From positions 124,001 to 188,000 of the forward strand of contig QKJR01000097.1 of assembly GCA_003249215.1 (NCBI GenBank): a DNA stretch of 64,000 nucleotides, written 5' to 3'. Position 1 is the first letter of the stretch. Every line of letters starts with the position of its first letter. Source of the stretch: Rhodobacterales bacterium (lineage in GTDB: Bacteria; Pseudomonadota; Alphaproteobacteria; Rhodobacterales; Rhodobacteraceae). The notes below the pieces were generated by a model, which ran no database searches, had not been told where the DNA came from, and worked only from the letters and a program-made list of their open reading frames with translations. Positions 56,834-64,000 of this stretch are shown piece by piece. Made by a program: the position numbers and the translations under genes.

Positions 56834-57997
56834 ATGACCGCCTCTTCAGCGGGCGATGCCGTGCTGGTCCGACACCTGTCTCTGGGTGGCGAAGGCCCGA
56901 CGGTCGTCGTCAAGGATTGCATCGACATCGCCGGCACGGTCACCGCCTGTGGCTCGGCGGCCTTCGCCGCAGCGCCACCTGCCACCGCCCATGCGACCGT
57001 GGTCGAACATCTGCTCCGGTCGGGATGCCGGATCGTCGGCAAGGCCAATATGCATGAGCTGGCCTTCGGCATGACCGGGGTCAACACCACCTTCGGCACA
57101 CCGGTCAATCCGCATTGGCCCGACCGCATCCCGGGCGGCTCATCCTCGGGCTCGGCGGTCGCGGTGGCGGCGGGGCTCTGCGATTTCGCGGTGGGCACGG
57201 ATACCGGCGGCTCGGTACGCCAGCCGGCGACCTGCTGCGGCGTCTTCGGCATCAAGCCGAGCTTCGGGCGCATCGACCGCACGGGCCTCTCGCCCCGCAA
57301 CAGCTCGCTCGATTGCATCGGCGTCTTCGCACGAAGCATCGACATGCTCGAAACCGCGATGGCGGCGATCGACCCGAGCTTCAGCCGCATGGCGCTCGCC
57401 GGTGCGCCGCGGCTCGGCCGCATCAAGTGCAGCGGCGTCGAGCCCGCGGTGGGCGATCCGCTGGTCTATGCGCTGATGGATGCCTATCCGGATATGATCT
57501 ACGAGCGATTGCCCCATATGGAGGCAGCCTTCGCGGCGGGTATGACGGTGATTTCCCACGAGACGGCGGCGGCCTTCGGGCATCTGCTCGACGAGGGCGC
57601 CCCCCTCGGCGCGGATATCCGCAAGCGCCTTGCGGCGGCGCGCGAGGTCAGCGCCGCGCAGCTGGCCGAGGCCGAGGACATCCGCCGCCTCTTCACCGCC
57701 GAGGTGGATGCTCTGCTCGAACGCCATGACGCGCTCGTCACCCCGGCGCTGCCCGTCGTGCCGCCAACCCTCGAGGAAGCGAAGGATCCGCAGACGATCC
57801 TGCCGCTCACGCGCTTCCTGCGCCCGTTCAACCTCAGCGGCCACCCCGCGATCACGCTGCCTGCCCGCAGCGTCGAGGGGCTGCCGATCGGGCTTCAGAT
57901 CATCGGACGCAAGGGCGAAGACGCCCGGCTCTGCGCCGTGGCGCGCTGGCTCGTTGATTGCGTTCCGCTGTTTCAGTCAAAGGACACCCACCAATGA
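56834..57997 (+). CDS. iacH: Amidase-signature hydrolase of the iac cluster (IacH-like)
   Basis: A 387-residue amidase-signature enzyme. The Ser-cisSer-Lys triad is in VVVKDCIDI (Lys near 29), PGGSSSGSAVAVAAG and GTDTGGSVRQPA. The protein is shorter than many amidases but ends normally (GLPIGLQIIGRKGEDARL). In known iac clusters an amidase gene (iacH) accompanies the auxin-degradation enzymes, and its exact step is not settled. The ATG at 56834 has GGAAG upstream; the ATG at 56774 lies in the operator and has no SD. The next gene overlaps by 4 bases, making this the first gene of the operon. Confidence 0.8.
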   Translation: MTASSAGDAVLVRHLSLGGEGPTVVVKDCIDIAGTVTACGSAAFAAAPPATAHATVVEHLLRSGCRIVGKANMHELAFGMTGVNTTFGTPVNPHWPDRIPGGSSSGSAVAVAAGLCDFAVGTDTGGSVRQPATCCGVFGIKPSFGRIDRTGLSPRNSSLDCIGVFARSIDMLETAMAAIDPSFSRMALAGAPRLGRIKCSGVEPAVGDPLVYALMDAYPDMIYERLPHMEAAFAAGMTVISHETAAAFGHLLDEGAPLGADIRKRLAAAREVSAAQLAEAEDIRRLFTAEVDALLERHDALVTPALPVVPPTLEEAKDPQTILPLTRFLRPFNLSGHPAITLPARSVEGLPIGLQIIGRKGEDARLCAVARWLVDCVPLFQSKDTHQ

Positions 57998-59145
57998 CCC
58001 ATCTTTCCAAGCTGGCCGCGGATCAGGCCGATGACGCGCTCTATACCTCAGTTCTTGACGAGATCCGCGCGCGCCGTGCCGAGTTTACCAAGCTGCGCCA
58101 CGTGCCGCCCGACATGGTGCGCAAGCTGCAGCAGATCGGCGCCTATCGTGCCTTCGTGCCCGCGCGCTTCGGCGGCGACGCCAAGAGCCCGGCCGAATTC
58201 TGCAAGCTGATCGAGGATATCTCGGCCGCGGACGCCTCGACCGGCTGGGTCGCGAGCTTCGGCGTCTCGGCCACCTATCTCGCGGCGCTGCCGCCCGAAA
58301 CCTATGCCGCGATCTACGGCGCCGATCCCGATGCGGTCTTCGCGGGCGGCATCTTCCCGCCGCAGCCGGCCGAGAAGGTCGACGGCGGCTTCAAGGTCAA
58401 CGGGCGCTGGTCGTGGTGCTCGGGCGTGATGGGCGCCTCGGTCGTGGGCGCGGGGATCAAGGTCACCGGCGACGCGACACCGTTGCCGCGCATGGCGGTG
58501 ATGCCGCGCGCCAAGGTGCGGGTCGATGAGACCTGGAACACCATCGGCCTCTCGGCGACCGGCTCGCATGACGTCGTGGTCGAGGATGTGGTCGTGGCGC
58601 CGGAATGGACCTTCATCCGCGGCGGCGCGCCGAGCATGGACGATCCGGTCTTCCGCTATCCGGCGATGGCGCTGGCTGCGCAGGTGCTGGCGGTCGTGGC
58701 GCTCGGGGCTGCCCGTGAAGCGCTCGATTTCCTCGTGGCTGACGCGCGCGAACGCGCCTCGATCACCGGCGCGCCGAACCCCGGCGCGCGGCCCTATGTG
58801 CAGGCCGAATTCGCCAAGGCGCAGAGCCTTCTGATGGGCGCGCGGGCCGCCTTCTACGACACAATCGAGGCCGCCTGGGACGAACTCAAGCGCACCGGTG
58901 ACGTCTCGCCCGACATGAAGGTCCGGCTGCGGCTGGTGGCGACCAAGGCCGCCCGCGACGGGGCGGAGGCTGCGCGCATCGCCTTCGTCATCGGCGGCTC
59001 GGGCGTGATGGAGACCGGGCACACGCTCGGGCGCTGCATGATCGACGCGGCCTGCGTCGCCCAGCACGCCTTCATGGGCGAGGGCACATGGACCGCCGCC
59101 GGCGCCGCCTTCTTCGATCAGCCGAACATGCCCGGCTATCCGTGA
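57994..59145 (+). CDS. iacA: Flavin-dependent monooxygenase, acyl-CoA-dehydrogenase fold (IacA-like)
   Basis: Probable first enzyme of indole-3-acetate breakdown, using reduced flavin and oxygen to hydroxylate the indole ring. The 383-residue protein has the acyl-CoA dehydrogenase/HpaB-DszC fold: VPARFGGDAKSPAEFCKLIEDISAADASTGW in the N-terminal domain, FKVNGRWSWCSGVMGASVVGAGIKV in the beta domain, and a C-terminal helical bundle (VIGGSGVMETGHTLGRCMIDA). It lacks the catalytic base pattern of true acyl-CoA dehydrogenases, as group D monooxygenases do. The start overlaps the amidase stop (ATGA). The reductant partner is the flavin reductase at 63085. Confidence 0.85.
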   Translation: MTHLSKLAADQADDALYTSVLDEIRARRAEFTKLRHVPPDMVRKLQQIGAYRAFVPARFGGDAKSPAEFCKLIEDISAADASTGWVASFGVSATYLAALPPETYAAIYGADPDAVFAGGIFPPQPAEKVDGGFKVNGRWSWCSGVMGASVVGAGIKVTGDATPLPRMAVMPRAKVRVDETWNTIGLSATGSHDVVVEDVVVAPEWTFIRGGAPSMDDPVFRYPAMALAAQVLAVVALGAAREALDFLVADARERASITGAPNPGARPYVQAEFAKAQSLLMGARAAFYDTIEAAWDELKRTGDVSPDMKVRLRLVATKAARDGAEAARIAFVIGGSGVMETGHTLGRCMIDAACVAQHAFMGEGTWTAAGAAFFDQPNMPGYP

Positions 59146-59191
59146 GCCCCGCACCCGGCCCCAGAGACATTTTCCGCAAAGGACGAAACCG

Positions 59192-59554
59192 ATGACCGAG
59201 ACGAAACCGATCCGCACCCTTCTGTGCTTCAACAACCACGCTGCCTTCTTCAGCCTGCCCTTTGATCAGATCGGCCCGGTCTGGAAAGCGACGCAGGAAC
59301 TGATGGCCTCGATCGACCAGATGGATGGCGTCGAGATTGTCGGCACCTTCGACGACGATCAGACCTTCGTCGGCGCCTCGGTCGGCTTCCCCTTCACCTG
59401 GTACATCATGGCCGATTTCCCGTCGCGCGAGGCGGTGCAGGCGGCCTGCAACCTGCTGCGCACGATCGTCGTGGGCGAAGGCAACGACCGGCTGTGGAAA
59501 TACATGACCGTCGAGGCCCGCATGGGCCGCGCGCTCGAAATTCCGAAACTCTGA
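59192..59554 (+). CDS. iacB: Small protein of the iac cluster (IacB-like)
   Basis: A 120-residue soluble protein, MTETKPIRTLLCFNNHAAFFSLPFD... ending ARMGRALEIPKL, with no signal or membrane segment. Hydrophobic and aromatic spacing (VGFPFTWYIMADFPSREAVQAACNLLRTIVVGEG) suggests a compact alpha/beta-barrel dimer like Dabb or EthD proteins, but I see no defining motif. The position between the IacA-like and Rieske genes, and the size, match iacB, whose function is poorly defined. A weak GGACGAAACC precedes the ATG. Confidence 0.75.
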   Translation: MTETKPIRTLLCFNNHAAFFSLPFDQIGPVWKATQELMASIDQMDGVEIVGTFDDDQTFVGASVGFPFTWYIMADFPSREAVQAACNLLRTIVVGEGNDRLWKYMTVEARMGRALEIPKL

Positions 59555-59601
59555 CCCATTCCCGTGGGGGCCCCGGCCCTCACCAACCGAAAGGAGCCGA
59601 C

Positions 59602-60879
59602 ATGTCGCTCGACACCCTGAAATTCAGCGATCTCGACGCCCTCTACGACGAAGAGAACGCCCTCGTCGCGACCTCGATGTACGAAGATCCCGACCTCTTC
59701 GCCGAGGAGATGGAGAAGATCTTCAAGAACACCTGGGTCTGGGTCGCGCATGAAAGCGAATTCCCCGACAAGGGGTCGTTCAAACTGAGCAACGTCGGCC
59801 TCGAGCCGGTCATCGTGGTGCGTGACCGCAAGGGCGTGATCCACTGCATGGTCAACCGCTGCCGCCACCGCGCCGCGACCGTCTGCGAAGTGAAGAAGGG
59901 CAAGACCTCGTCCTTCCAATGCCCCTATCACGGCTGGGGCTATGGCCTCGACGGCAGCTTGCGCGCGCTGCCTTACCCCGAGCAATACGGCGACGATTTC
60001 AACAAGGAACAGCACGGGCTGCTGAAGCTGCGGACCGAGGCCTATAACGGCATGGTCTTCGCGACCTTCAAGGAAGACATCGAGCCGCTCGAGGAATTCC
60101 TCGGCCCGGCGGTGTGCCGCTATATCGACCTCTTTATGAAACAGGGCGGCGGCTTCCCGGTGAAGGTTCTGGGCGAGCATCAGTTCTCGGTTCCGATGAA
60201 CTGGAAGGTGCAGCTCGAAAACACGACCGACGCCTATCACTTCCCGATCGTGCACAAGTCCTTCATGCAGACGCTCGACGGCGCGACCGAAGAGATGTTC
60301 GACTTCCTCGACAAGGGCCGCGGCTGGGTCGAGGATCTGGGCAACGGGCACTCGATCATGATGATGATCCCCGAGCTCGAGGATCTCGACGCCGATCTCG
60401 ACCAGCCGATCCCCGAGCGCTTCGAGGAATTGGCCGCCGAGATCCGCGCCGAGGGCTACCCCGAGGATCAGGTCAAGAAGATCGTGCGTGCGGTCGGCGG
60501 GGCAGGGTTCAACCTCAACCTCTTCCCGAACGTCTCGTTCTCGCTCGCCTTCTTCCGCGTGCTGACCCCGATCAACGTCGAGAAGACCGACATCCGCCAC
60601 ATCGCGATCGGCATGGACGGCGGCCCCGATGCGGCCAACCAGATGCGCCTGCGCCTGCACGAGCATTTCCAGGGCCCGATGGGCTTCGGCTCGCCCGATG
60701 ACGCCGAGGTCTGGGAGCGCGTCCAGCGCGGCACCAAGGGCGGCGAGACCCTGCCGATCCTCGTGAACCGCGGCCTCGTCGACGAGGAACCCGGTCCGAC
60801 CGGTCCGCGTGGCCATATCTCGGCAGAGACCGGCATGCGCGCCGCCTACAAAATGTGGAAAAGGATGATGTCGAAATGA
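59602..60879 (+). CDS. iacC: Rieske ring-hydroxylating oxygenase, alpha subunit (IacC-like)
   Basis: Catalytic subunit of the dioxygenase that opens the way from the oxidised indole acid to catechol. The 425-residue protein has the Rieske ligands C87-x-H89 and C107-x2-H110. The mononuclear iron site is in NTTDAYHFPIVHKSF (D210, H213, H218), with a later Asp expected near GGPDAANQMRLR. Length and domain order are normal for an aromatic dioxygenase alpha subunit. AAAGGAG lies before the ATG at 59602. Its last 4 bases overlap the beta-subunit start. Confidence 0.9.
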   Translation: MSLDTLKFSDLDALYDEENALVATSMYEDPDLFAEEMEKIFKNTWVWVAHESEFPDKGSFKLSNVGLEPVIVVRDRKGVIHCMVNRCRHRAATVCEVKKGKTSSFQCPYHGWGYGLDGSLRALPYPEQYGDDFNKEQHGLLKLRTEAYNGMVFATFKEDIEPLEEFLGPAVCRYIDLFMKQGGGFPVKVLGEHQFSVPMNWKVQLENTTDAYHFPIVHKSFMQTLDGATEEMFDFLDKGRGWVEDLGNGHSIMMMIPELEDLDADLDQPIPERFEELAAEIRAEGYPEDQVKKIVRAVGGAGFNLNLFPNVSFSLAFFRVLTPINVEKTDIRHIAIGMDGGPDAANQMRLRLHEHFQGPMGFGSPDDAEVWERVQRGTKGGETLPILVNRGLVDEEPGPTGPRGHISAETGMRAAYKMWKRMMSK

Positions 60880-61370
60880 CCGAGATGAGCAAGATCGACA
60901 CCCGTGCCCTTCTGGCGGACGTGACCGAATTCATCTGGGCCGAAGGCGCGATGCTCGACGCCAAGGAGTATGACGCCTGGCTTGAGCTCTGGACCGAGGA
61001 CGGGCTCTACATCATGCCGATGGGGGCGGGCGACGATTACAAGAACCAGCTGAACCTGTGCTACGACAACGCCAAGATGCGGCGCGATCGGATCGGCCGT
61101 TTCCAGCGCGGCTTCTCGATTTCCTCGGCGCCGCCAGCCGAGACGGTGCGCACGCTGTCGCGCTTTCGGATCGAAGCGGCCGAGGGCGATCTGATCACCG
61201 TCTCCTGCGCCGAGCATCTCGTCGAGGACAAGTTCGGCCGTCAGCGGATCTGGGCGGGCAATGCACTCTATACGCTCAAGGTGACGGATGGTGGCTTCAA
61301 GCTGCACGGCAAGATCGTGCGTCTTCTGAACTCTGACGGGATGCTGAATTCGTTCAGCTATTTGTTCTGA
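60876..61370 (+). CDS. iacD: Ring-hydroxylating oxygenase, beta subunit (IacD-like)
   Basis: Small structural subunit of the Rieske dioxygenase. The 164-residue protein has the NTF2-like beta-subunit pattern: FIWAEGAMLDAKEYDAWLELWTEDGLYIMPM, IGRFQRGFSISSAPPAETVRTLSRFRIE and GNALYTLKVTDGGFKLHGKIVRLLN. The ATG overlaps the alpha-subunit stop (ATGA) and has AAAAGGATG upstream, ensuring equal synthesis. Its stop overlaps the start of the damaged SDR gene by one base. Confidence 0.9.
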   Translation: MTEMSKIDTRALLADVTEFIWAEGAMLDAKEYDAWLELWTEDGLYIMPMGAGDDYKNQLNLCYDNAKMRRDRIGRFQRGFSISSAPPAETVRTLSRFRIEAAEGDLITVSCAEHLVEDKFGRQRIWAGNALYTLKVTDGGFKLHGKIVRLLNSDGMLNSFSYLF

Positions 61371-62109
61371 TGGCGGCGCCGCTTCCCGAACAGATCCAGA
61401 CCGCGGTGGTGACCGGGCGGTCTGCCGGGCGCTGCACAAGGCGGGCTACCGCGTGGTGATCACCGACGCGGTGCTGGGCGATGAGGCCACGGCGCTGGCC
61501 TCGGAGCTCGACCTTGCGGGCGAGACCGCGATCACCGCGACGCTCGACATCTCGAAGCCCGGCGACTTCCAGGAGGTGCTCGACAAATGCGTCGAGCGCT
61601 GGGGCTCGGTCGAGGTGCTGGTGAACAACGCGGCCCGCACCATGGCGCAGCCGCTGATGGACATCGATCCCGTGGTCTTCAACGAGATCATGGCGACGAA
61701 CGCCGGCGGCACCTTCGCCGGCAGCCAGATCTTCGCGCGTCACTTCAAGGCGCGCGGCTATGGCCGGATCGTCAACATGGCCTCGCTCGCCGGGCAGAAC
61801 GGCGGCACGGCGACGGGCGCGCATTACGCGGCCTCGAAGGGGGCGATCCTGACCCTGACCAAGGTCTTCGCGCGCGATCTGGCGCCCTTCGGCATAACCT
61901 GCAACGCGATTGCACCGGGTCCGATGGACACCCCCATGGTGCGCGGCGTGGTGGGCGACAATGTCGAGGCCTTCCTGAAGAATATTCCCGTCGGCCAGTT
62001 CGGCGATCCCGATTTCGTCGCCAAGATGGTGGTGATGCTGGCCAGCCCCGAAGCGGCCTTCGTCACCGGCGCCTGCTGGGACGTCAATGGCGGTCTTTAT
62101 GTGAGGTAA
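61370..62109 (+). pseudogene. iacE: Short-chain dehydrogenase/reductase with frameshift in the cofactor loop (IacE-like)
   Basis: From the ATG at 61370 the frame reads MAAPLPEQIQTAVVTG and then leaves the family pattern, reaching a stop at 61457. The rest of a normal SDR continues in another frame from about 61414: RAVCRALHKAGYRVVITDA, then VLVNNAA, MASLAG, HYAASKG and CNAIAPGPMDTPM. The expected TGxxxGIG cofactor loop is missing. Between T (61412-61414) and the V of AVCRAL there are 5 bases where about 27 would be expected, so roughly 22 are lost. A GTG at 61453 could start a truncated protein but would lack the nucleotide-binding strand and loop. The catalytic Ser/Tyr/Lys are intact, so the damage is probably recent, or it is a sequencing error. 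Confidence 0.8.
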
Positions 62110-62111
62110 GC

Positions 62112-63074
62112 ATGACCGAGACGAAACAGACCCTGAAGGTCAGCGCCCGCATCCTCGACCGGGGCGACATCGCCCGCATCCGCTTCGTCCCCGAAGCAGG
62201 CGGCCCGATTGTCCCGTTCACAGCGGGGGCGCATCTCGACCTCTACCTGCCCGAACTCGACCTCTGGCGGCAGTATTCGCTCTGCTCTGATCCGGCCGAG
62301 ACCGGCTTTTATGAGATCGGCGTGCTCAAGGATCCGAAGAGCCGCGGCGGTTCGCTCAAGGTGCATGAAACTGCCGTTGAAGGCGCGACCTTCCGCGTCG
62401 AGGGGCCGCGCAACCACTTCCCGCTTGCGGAAGAGGCCGCAACCACGGTGCTGCTCGGTGGCGGCATCGGCATCACGCCGATGATCGCCATGGCGAAACG
62501 TCTGCACGCGATCGGGCGCGACTTCACGCTGCATTACTGCACCCGCTCCGAAGGTGTCACCGCCTTCCTCGACGAGCTGAAGGGCTGTGATTTCGCCGAC
62601 CGCGTCGTCTTCCACTTCGACGATCAGGACGCAGCGCAACGCCTTGATCTGACAAACGATCTGCCCGCGCCTTCGGCCGATACACACCTTTACGTCTGCG
62701 GGCCGCAGGGCTTCATGGACTGGGTGATCAATACGGCTGAGGCCGCAGGTCACGCAACCGCCAACGTCCACCGCGAATATTTCTCGGCCGATGTCGATCT
62801 GACCGGCGCGGGCTTCGAGGTGGAATGCGCCAAAAGCGGTCTGACCATCACCGTCGGCCCCGATGACACGATCGCCAAGGCGCTCGCCAAGGCCGGGATC
62901 AAGATCGAGGTGAAATGCGAAGAGGGTGTCTGCGGCACCTGCCTGACCGATGTCCTCTCGGGCGAGATCGACCACCGCGACCAGTTCCTGACCGAGGAGG
63001 AACGGGAGGACGGCGACGTGATCTGTGCCTGCTGCTCGCGCGCCAAGGGTCCGAAACTCGTGCTCGATATCTGA
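62112..63074 (+). CDS. iacF: Oxygenase reductase with FNR and plant-type [2Fe-2S] domains (IacF-like)
   Basis: Passes electrons from NAD(P)H to the Rieske oxygenase. The 320-residue protein has an FMN/NAD-binding FNR part (RQYSLCSDP; VLLGGGIGITPMIAMAKRL; LYVCGPQGFMDWVI). The C-terminal ferredoxin domain has ligands C269-x4-C274-x2-C277-x29-C307. This is the vanillate-demethylase-reductase layout. It starts 3 bases after the SDR stop; AGG is close to the ATG. The order after the SDR matches iacE-iacF. Confidence 0.88.
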   Translation: MTETKQTLKVSARILDRGDIARIRFVPEAGGPIVPFTAGAHLDLYLPELDLWRQYSLCSDPAETGFYEIGVLKDPKSRGGSLKVHETAVEGATFRVEGPRNHFPLAEEAATTVLLGGGIGITPMIAMAKRLHAIGRDFTLHYCTRSEGVTAFLDELKGCDFADRVVFHFDDQDAAQRLDLTNDLPAPSADTHLYVCGPQGFMDWVINTAEAAGHATANVHREYFSADVDLTGAGFEVECAKSGLTITVGPDDTIAKALAKAGIKIEVKCEEGVCGTCLTDVLSGEIDHRDQFLTEEEREDGDVICACCSRAKGPKLVLDI

Positions 63075-63084
63075 GGAGATGCCG

Positions 63085-63585
63085 ATGACCCCGTCACCGA
63101 CCCAGCTCGACTTTCGCGAAGGCATGAGCCGCCTCGGTGCGGCCGTGAACCTGATCACGACCGACGGCCCGGCCGGGCGCCACGGCCTGACCGCCTCGGC
63201 GGTCTGCTCGGTCACCGACAGCCCGCCGACACTGCTGGTCTGTGTGAACCGCAACGCCTTCGCGCATGACCGCTTCGTCGAGAACGGCGTGCTCGCGGTC
63301 AATGTGCTGGCCGCCGAGCATCAGGCGCTCTCGGGCCTCTTCGCGCGCTACGTCGAGGGCGTCGACCGCTTCGCCGAAGGCGACTGGATCACCGGCGACA
63401 GCGGCGCGCCGATCCTCGCCGACGCGAATGTCGCCTTCGACTGCCGCATCGCCGGACGCCAGCAGGAGGGGACGCATTCGGTCTTCTTCTGTGAGGTGCT
63501 GGGTGTCCATCTGACCCCCGAGGCCCGCCGCGGCCTCGTGTGGTTCGGGCGCGACTATCATCACCTGACGGCGGAGAGCCGCTGA
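63085..63585 (+). CDS. iacG: Flavin reductase (IacG-like)
   Basis: Supplies reduced flavin to the IacA-like monooxygenase. The 166-residue HpaC-type protein has FREGMSRLGAAVNLITTDGPAGRHGLTASAVCSVTDSPPTLLVCVNR and FCEVLGVHL...GRDYHHL. The ATG at 63085 is preceded by GAGGAG, whereas the ATG at 63079 is too close to it. It is the last gene of the operon on this strand and is convergent with the MarR gene, 17 bases apart. Confidence 0.9.
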   Translation: MTPSPTQLDFREGMSRLGAAVNLITTDGPAGRHGLTASAVCSVTDSPPTLLVCVNRNAFAHDRFVENGVLAVNVLAAEHQALSGLFARYVEGVDRFAEGDWITGDSGAPILADANVAFDCRIAGRQQEGTHSVFFCEVLGVHLTPEARRGLVWFGRDYHHLTAESR

Positions 63586-63602
63586 TGACGACGGCACGCG
63601 GC

Positions 63603-64000
63603 TCAGATCATCTTGCCCAGATCGGCGCTGATCTTGCGCAGGATCGCGTTGAGCGTTTCCAGCTCGGCGGGCGAGACGTGAAAGAAGCTCTCGTCGCGAA
63701 TGCGATCGACCTCGCCCATTGCCTGAGCGCGCAATTTTTCACCCTTTTCGGTCAATCGCACCTCGGTCACGCGCCCGTCATTCGGGCGCACCCGGGTTTC
63801 GACCAGACCGTCGAGGATCAGCCGTTGCACGATCTTCGTCGTCGTGTTGAGTTTGACGTTCGAAAACTCGGCGATTTCCGAGACGGACATGTAGCCCTGC
63901 TGGAAGAGCGTCATGATGACACGCCAGCGCGGCGCATCGACGCCCATCGGTTTGAGCCGCTTTTCGAGGGCCATCGTGTAGTAGGCATTGGCCCGGTTGA
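63603..64000 (-). CDS. iacR: MarR family regulator of the iac cluster (IacR-like), N-terminus beyond the window
   Basis: A MarR winged-helix protein, partial at its 5' end: the frame stays open to the window edge, with NRANAYYT in frame before the ATG at 63974. The visible part has RWRVIMTLFQQGYMSVSEIAEFSNVKLNTTTKIVQRLILDGLVETR (helix-turn-helix) and the wing RPNDGRVTEVRLTEKGEKL. In known iac clusters a MarR repressor (IacR) responds to indole-3-acetate. It is convergent with the operon, so its control of the promoter at 56755 would be in trans. Confidence 0.85.
   Translation of the reverse strand, partial: NRANAYYTMALEKRLKPMGVDAPRWRVIMTLFQQGYMSVSEIAEFSNVKLNTTTKIVQRLILDGLVETRVRPNDGRVTEVRLTEKGEKLRAQAMGEVDRIRDESFFHVSPAELETLNAILRKISADLGKMI

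Noticed and set aside
63603-63974. Treating the MarR gene at the right edge as a complete 123-residue protein.
   Set aside because: The frame stays open upstream of that Met to the window end with plausible MarR N-terminal sequence (NRANAYYT), so the gene is cut by the window.

Overview
This window is a GC-rich alphaproteobacterial chromosome segment, most likely from the Rhodobacteraceae/Paracoccaceae. The reasons are the CcrM-type GANTC methylase beside rnhB, the secA / parvulin / argJ / mutT neighbourhood, the rimP-nusA-ylxR-infB operon, the carboxynorspermidine-type polyamine genes, and the strong third-position G/C bias. I saw no rRNA, tRNA, insertion sequence, prophage or CRISPR array. 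The genus cannot be fixed from the sequence alone.

Layout. 1-7.2 kb: mutY, an alkane-monooxygenase-type alkB, the unrelated DNA-repair alkB (convergent with it), then dnaK-dnaJ and radC. 7.2-14.3 kb: a secreted protein of unknown function and secA on the minus strand, divergent from a periplasmic parvulin, argJ, mutT and a 45-residue protein. 14.4-21 kb: rimP-nusA-ylxR-infB (minus), with a promoter and a terminator-like hairpin in the leader, and pip. 21-25 kb: ubiG, mog-argG, ilvA. 25-35 kb: a divergent Hpt / receiver-PP2C pair, then a complete type I secretion operon (Ig-repeat adhesin, TolC-like lipoprotein, ABC exporter, HlyD-like protein). 35-44.7 kb: a NUDIX hydrolase, hslO - CoA pyrophosphatase - CCA transferase (overlapping), an ABC exporter, an RlmD-type methyltransferase, two L,D-transpeptidases flanking a CAP lipoprotein, hemH. 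44.8-50.1 kb: otsBA, a methyltransferase divergent from comF-grxC-nitrilase-marR. 50.2-56.2 kb: ccrM and rnhB, a small secreted protein, a secreted protein coupled to a membrane-anchored winged-helix regulator, and nspC plus carboxynorspermidine synthase.

56.8-64 kb is the standout accessory region. The gene set amidase, acyl-CoA-dehydrogenase-like monooxygenase, 120-residue protein, Rieske oxygenase alpha and beta, SDR, 2Fe-2S reductase, flavin reductase and MarR regulator matches the iac system for indole-3-acetic acid (auxin) breakdown, in the order H-A-B-C-D-E-F-G with R convergent and cut by the window end. The SDR gene (iacE) is frameshifted in its nucleotide-binding loop, so the cluster as given is either a decaying copy or carries a sequencing error.

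Other points worth a second look: three GANTC sites in 39 bp just upstream of ccrM; overlapping ATAAC inverted repeats before the membrane regulator; a 13-bp complementary element that could hide the dnaJ ribosome-binding site; a 27-bp perfect inverted repeat belonging to an intergenic family seen four times here; and a 600-bp tandem period inside the adhesin gene.
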